Source: Sporocytophaga myxococcoides DSM 11118 (GTDB lineage: Bacteria; Bacteroidota; Bacteroidia; Cytophagales; Cytophagaceae). From it: 64,000 nucleotides of DNA. Positions 60,893-64,000 of the stretch are shown here, piece by piece. Each line of letters begins with the position of its first letter. Position 1 is the first letter of the stretch. The notes beneath the pieces are model-generated. The model was not told where the DNA came from, did no database searches, and saw nothing but the letters and a program-made list of their open reading frames with translations. The stretch is taken from assembly GCF_000426725.1 (NCBI RefSeq), contig NZ_AUFX01000011.1, forward strand, positions 62,001 through 126,000. Direction: 5' to 3'. The position numbers were made by a program, and so were the translations under genes.

Positions 60893-61576
60893 ATGGACCT
60901 CCTCAGCAATCAAAACCTGGAAAGCTCACCTGTAGTTGCCAACAACAGAATGAACAGAGAGCGCAATGCAGTAGGCATAAACAGTTATGAGAAAGACATT
61001 TACCTATCACCTGTTGAGTTCATTAGCAAAAGCTTTAAAATCCAGAACACGTTTGCATGGCTTGACATCTGCTGTGGAAGAGGCAAAGCACTCATTCAGA
61101 CAGCAAAGCATGTATCGAAACATTTCCCTTTAAAACAGATAGCTTTTACAGGAATAGATCTGATCGATATGTTTGATCCGATTCCGGACCAATGTAATTC
61201 TGTATCCCTGCATGCTCAGTCTTTTTTCAACTTTGACACAGAGCAAAAGTATGATCTTATCACTTGTGTCCATGGACTGCACTACATGGGTGATAAACTG
61301 GAAGCCATACGTAAAGCCTGTTCAATCTTAAATAGTGAAGGTTTGTTTATAGCCAACTTTGATACCAGGTGTATTAAGAGCAATGAAACTGGAAATTTTC
61401 AACAACAGCTTTCTGCCTGGTTTAAATCCAATAACATAGAATATTCTTCAAGGAAACACTTGATAAAGTTTAAAGGCACCGGAACATTTACTGTCCCATT
61501 TCAATTTGCCGGGGCCGATGACAAAGCAGGCCCCAATTATACAGGACAGGAAGCTGTGGACTCGTATTACAAATAA
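60893..61576 (+). CDS. Class I SAM-dependent methyltransferase
   Basis: The 227-residue protein has a Rossmann methyltransferase core: motif I WLDICCGRGKALIQTA, an acidic residue in FTGIDLIDMF, motif IV KYDLITCVHGLHYMG, and SEGLFIANFD. The substrate is unknown. It is translationally coupled to a YegD-like Hsp70. This conserved-looking pairing would suggest that the Hsp70 presents or regulates the substrate, but that is inference. Confidence 0.88.
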   Translation: MDLLSNQNLESSPVVANNRMNRERNAVGINSYEKDIYLSPVEFISKSFKIQNTFAWLDICCGRGKALIQTAKHVSKHFPLKQIAFTGIDLIDMFDPIPDQCNSVSLHAQSFFNFDTEQKYDLITCVHGLHYMGDKLEAIRKACSILNSEGLFIANFDTRCIKSNETGNFQQQLSAWFKSNNIEYSSRKHLIKFKGTGTFTVPFQFAGADDKAGPNYTGQEAVDSYYK

Positions 61577-61616
61577 AAATAAAATGATTAAAAACTTTAA
61601 TCTGTATTTTAAAAAA

Positions 61617-62066
61617 TTAAACTGTCATTGTAAACCGCACTTTATCTTTACTCTGCCCTCCTATTCTCTTGTAAAACTTAATTGCCCTTTCATTAAATAC
61701 AGGTGTCTGCCATTGTACATTGCAGCAACCTTTTACTTTAGCAATTTCTTTTATATGTAAAAGCATTGCCTCTCCTATTCCGAATCCACGGTAACATTCA
61801 TCCAGAAAAAGGCAATCCAAATGCAAAAAGGTAGCAGCGCTCCAGGTTGAATAATCAAAGGTATAGCTGGCATAACCGACAACATTTTCATCTATCTCTA
61901 CAAACAGACAATACAACGATGGCTTTTCCGCAAACAAAGCAGCTTTCAACAGTATTTCTTTATCTTGTGGATCAAAATCTGCTTTCTCATACGCAGCATG
62001 CTTTGCACATAAATCTATAAGCACAGGTAAATCTCGTTCTTCACAAGTTCTTATTCTATATTCCAT
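61617..62066 (-). CDS. GNAT-family N-acetyltransferase
   Basis: The 149-residue protein has the GNAT fold: YRIRTCEERDLPVLIDLC at the start, LDCLFLDECYRGFGIGEAMLLHI (motif A with the acetyl-CoA loop R/Q-x-x-G-x-G/A seen as RGFGIG) and NERAIKFYKRIGG near the end. The Phe/Tyr pattern CNVQWQTPVFN is that of the diamine/spermidine acetyltransferase-like subgroup. The substrate is not certain. Its start overlaps the end of the LysR gene by 16 bases, so they are co-transcribed. Confidence 0.92.
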   Translation of the reverse strand: MEYRIRTCEERDLPVLIDLCAKHAAYEKADFDPQDKEILLKAALFAEKPSLYCLFVEIDENVVGYASYTFDYSTWSAATFLHLDCLFLDECYRGFGIGEAMLLHIKEIAKVKGCCNVQWQTPVFNERAIKFYKRIGGQSKDKVRFTMTV

Positions 62067-62953
62067 ACGACATGCAACTCCGTTTTCAGAAAATCTATGA
62101 AATGGGTAAAATAATCAGGTTGTTTTTTATCACTTAACACAGCGATGTAATGCTTTCTTTTCAATCCTGTCTTACCAATTTTTATCGCTTTTAAAGTTGA
62201 GGTTTTAAGATAAGGCTGAGCTGCCCATTTTGCCATAGACATGACACCCATATCCGCCTTTACCATTTCTACAGAAGCTTCAGTCAATGGAAGTGGCGTA
62301 ATCTTCTTAGGCTTTACTTTAGCTGGTGCTAGAAAAAACTGATGTACCGAAACGGTTTCCAATGGAAGTGAATGAATGATCAGATGTTCATTGATGAAAT
62401 CTTCTGCCTGTACATATTTCTTATCAGACCAGGGATGATTCTCTGAAACCAGCATAACCAGCTCGTCCTGAAAGAGCTCAATGTACTTAATATTTTCATC
62501 TTTAACAGGATCGCTGGTAATGGCAATGTCCAGTTCATTTGCGAGAAGTTTTTGTAATGGATAATGGGTGGCCTCCATTACAATCTTCAGGTCAACATTG
62601 GGATACAATAATTGAAATTGCTTCATTACAGAAGGCAGCCAGTGGTATCCGGAATAACATTCTGTACTGATTCTTATTTCTCCGATTTCTCCAAAAACCA
62701 TTTGTTTGATGGAGTATTGAGTATCCGAAAGCTTATCAAGAATCTCGTTGGCTGCCTCATAAAGTTTTTCACCGGCTTTGGTCAGAACAAGCTTTTTATT
62801 TACCCTTAAAAATATCTTTGTTCCAAGTTGATATTCTGCCTCTTTAAGTTGATGACTCAAGGCGGACTGAGTCAGATGTAATTTAAAAATGGCTTTGGAA
62901 ATACTGCCTTCTTCTACAATAGCTTTAACAAGTTTCAAATGTCGGATTTCCAT
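62051..62953 (-). CDS. LysR-family transcriptional regulator (MetR-like)
   Basis: The ATG at 62953 gives MEIRHLKLVKAIVEEGSISKA, the standard LysR start. The frame extends further upstream only to a TTG. The winged helix-turn-helix spans residues 1-60 (LHLTQSALSHQLKEAE), and the substrate-binding domain includes ISTECYSGYHWLP and LDIAITSDPV, as in MetR-like regulators of methionine metabolism. It lies divergent from a rhodanese-like gene across a 143-base gap, the usual place for a LysR target, and overlaps the GNAT gene. Confidence 0.9.
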   Translation of the reverse strand: MEIRHLKLVKAIVEEGSISKAIFKLHLTQSALSHQLKEAEYQLGTKIFLRVNKKLVLTKAGEKLYEAANEILDKLSDTQYSIKQMVFGEIGEIRISTECYSGYHWLPSVMKQFQLLYPNVDLKIVMEATHYPLQKLLANELDIAITSDPVKDENIKYIELFQDELVMLVSENHPWSDKKYVQAEDFINEHLIIHSLPLETVSVHQFFLAPAKVKPKKITPLPLTEASVEMVKADMGVMSMAKWAAQPYLKTSTLKAIKIGKTGLKRKHYIAVLSDKKQPDYFTHFIDFLKTELHVVWNIE

Positions 62954-63096
62954 CAGTGTAATATTAGGTCTACAAATTACGGAAAAAATCAATTGATGAA
63001 TCCATGAAAATAATTGATCAGACAGATGAATTCTTTTCGTTTTTAACAGATCATTCAACTAGATAGCTTTGCTTTATACTTTTAAACAGCAAAACT

Positions 63097-63492
63097 ATGA
63101 ACGAACAGATTAAACACTATGCAAACAAGCTGCAATTTGAAATGGACCCTTCAGATTTGTTTGATGCTTTAAATAAGGGTGAAAAGATCATTGTAATTGA
63201 TGCGAGAAAACCTATGGCCTTTGAGACAGAACATATACCCGGGGCTATTAATATTCCTCATCGCAAAATGAATGAAGAACAAACACTAAAGCTTGATAAA
63301 AACATCTTATATGTCACCTATTGTGATAGTATAGGTTGTAATGCTTCTACCAAAGGAGCGCTCAATATGGCAAAGCTTGGATTCAATGTAAAAGAATTAA
63401 TAGGAGGTCTTGAATGGTGGAAAAAAGATGGCTATGCAACTAAAGGAACACAAAGTGAACCGAACGGATCAAAGGCAGAATGTTCCTGCTGA
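63097..63492 (+). CDS. Cytoplasmic rhodanese-like protein
   Basis: The 131-residue protein is a single rhodanese domain (EKIIVIDARKPMAFETEHIPGAINIPH) with the active loop TYCDSIGCNAS, where C76 is the likely sulfur carrier and C81 a second thiol in the loop. A Cys pair ends the chain (AECSC). No signal peptide is present. It is divergent from a MetR-like LysR gene and followed by an alpha/beta hydrolase gene 106 bases on. A role in sulfur or thiol stress fits the regulator type. Confidence 0.9.
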   Translation: MNEQIKHYANKLQFEMDPSDLFDALNKGEKIIVIDARKPMAFETEHIPGAINIPHRKMNEEQTLKLDKNILYVTYCDSIGCNASTKGALNMAKLGFNVKELIGGLEWWKKDGYATKGTQSEPNGSKAECSC

Positions 63493-63598
63493 TTACCGCC
63501 TCCCTTATGGCTACAAAAACCACTAAACATCAAACACTTATATAACTTTGTAATCTTTTGGAATATTCTGATTGTTATATTTATAAAACAGTTCGGAT

Positions 63599-64000
63599 AT
63601 GGGATATATCAAAACCAAAACCTCTGAAAAAGGTCAGCCGATAGAGCTATTTTACCAGGACTTGGGAGAAGGGAAACCAGTTGTACTGATTCATGGGTGG
63701 CCTTTAAGCCAGGAGATGTGGGAATACCAGGTAAATGCCCTGGTTGAAAACGGATTAAGAGTAATCACTTACGACAGACGAGGATTTGGTCAGTCTTCCA
63801 AACCTTTGAATGGCTATGATTACGATACATTTACGGATGACTTAAAGGCAGTTTTAGAAACCCTGAATCTTGAAGATGTAACACTTGTGGGATTTTCCAT
63901 GGGCGGTGGAGAAGTAGTAAGATATTTCAGCAGATACGGCGGATCCAGAGTTTCTCAGGCAGTGTTGCTGGGTGCTGTTACACCATATCTGCTTAAAACA
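63599..64000 (+). CDS. Alpha/beta hydrolase, partial at window end
   Basis: The ATG at 63599 opens 134 codons that run to the window edge. The sequence is that of chloroperoxidase-like alpha/beta hydrolases: VVLIHGWPLSQEMWEYQ (oxyanion HGW), ITYDRRGFGQSSKP, and the nucleophile elbow LVGFSMGGGEV with its Ser. The catalytic Asp and His lie beyond the window. The family acts on esters, or as cofactor-free haloperoxidases in vitro. It follows the rhodanese gene on the same strand. Confidence 0.9.
   Translation, partial: MGYIKTKTSEKGQPIELFYQDLGEGKPVVLIHGWPLSQEMWEYQVNALVENGLRVITYDRRGFGQSSKPLNGYDYDTFTDDLKAVLETLNLEDVTLVGFSMGGGEVVRYFSRYGGSRVSQAVLLGAVTPYLLKT

Noticed and set aside
62954-63058. N-terminal extension of the LysR protein
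   Set aside because: It starts with TTG, has no LysR similarity, and the standard MEIRHLKL start lies at 62953.

Overview
The window is AT-rich chromosomal DNA of a Bacteroidota bacterium, most likely a Cytophagales (Cytophaga/Sporocytophaga-like) polysaccharide degrader. This rests on four large secreted proteins that end in type IX secretion (T9SS) sorting domains with a YPNP-type entry motif, an ECF sigma/FecR pair, a HYC_CC_PP-type small protein, and weak Shine-Dalgarno signals. The genus is an inference. No rRNA, tRNA, CRISPR array or phage was seen.

Layout. 1-900: a RAYT/IS200-type transposase gene broken by an apparent 1-base deletion, flanked by REP-like repeats. 0.9-7 kb: a T9SS-secreted GH10 xylanase with Ig and CBM6 modules, an AraC-type regulator, a large secreted LamG/MopE-like protein and a decayed transposase. 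7.1-10 kb: an ECF sigma, FecR anti-sigma and STN-domain outer-membrane protein operon. 10.2-15.9 kb: an operon of two S1 sulfatases around a GH43-like propeller protein, ending in a secreted rhodanese. 16.4-26 kb: PAP2 phosphatase, enolase-superfamily epimerase, PAS/LuxR proteins, GH2 beta-mannosidase and NrnA. 26-31.8 kb: a CE4-GH8 fusion xylanase carrying a T9SS signal, an HD protein and another T9SS cargo.

32-40.9 kb is a regulatory and stress region. It holds a TetR/thioesterase pair with two matching palindromic operators, then two universal stress proteins, D-lactate dehydrogenase, a FixL-like PAS histidine kinase and a REC-Crp/Fnr regulator in one direction, then a PilJ-type sensor kinase. 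41-48 kb: small envelope proteins and a PspA-TerD-TerD-TerC stress operon. 48-52.5 kb: paralogous lipoproteins, a DMT exporter and two small Cys-rich exported proteins. 52.7-64 kb: a GAF/triple-PAS protein, a C45-like Ntn hydrolase lacking its nucleophile, cold-shock and RRM RNA-binding proteins, an NlpC/P60-CE2 fusion, a DUF2185 protein, a YegD-like Hsp70 with a methyltransferase, a LysR/GNAT pair divergent from a rhodanese, and an alpha/beta hydrolase cut by the window end.

Together the secreted enzymes suggest attack on acetylated xylan, mannan and sulfated glycans, while the middle section looks like a low-oxygen and envelope-stress response. No single wholly new system is proved. The best candidates are the FixL/REC-Crp/USP/LDH cluster, the NlpC-CE2 fusion, the CE4-GH8 fusion, the Cys-rich pair, and a set of direct repeats placed just upstream of T9SS cargo genes.
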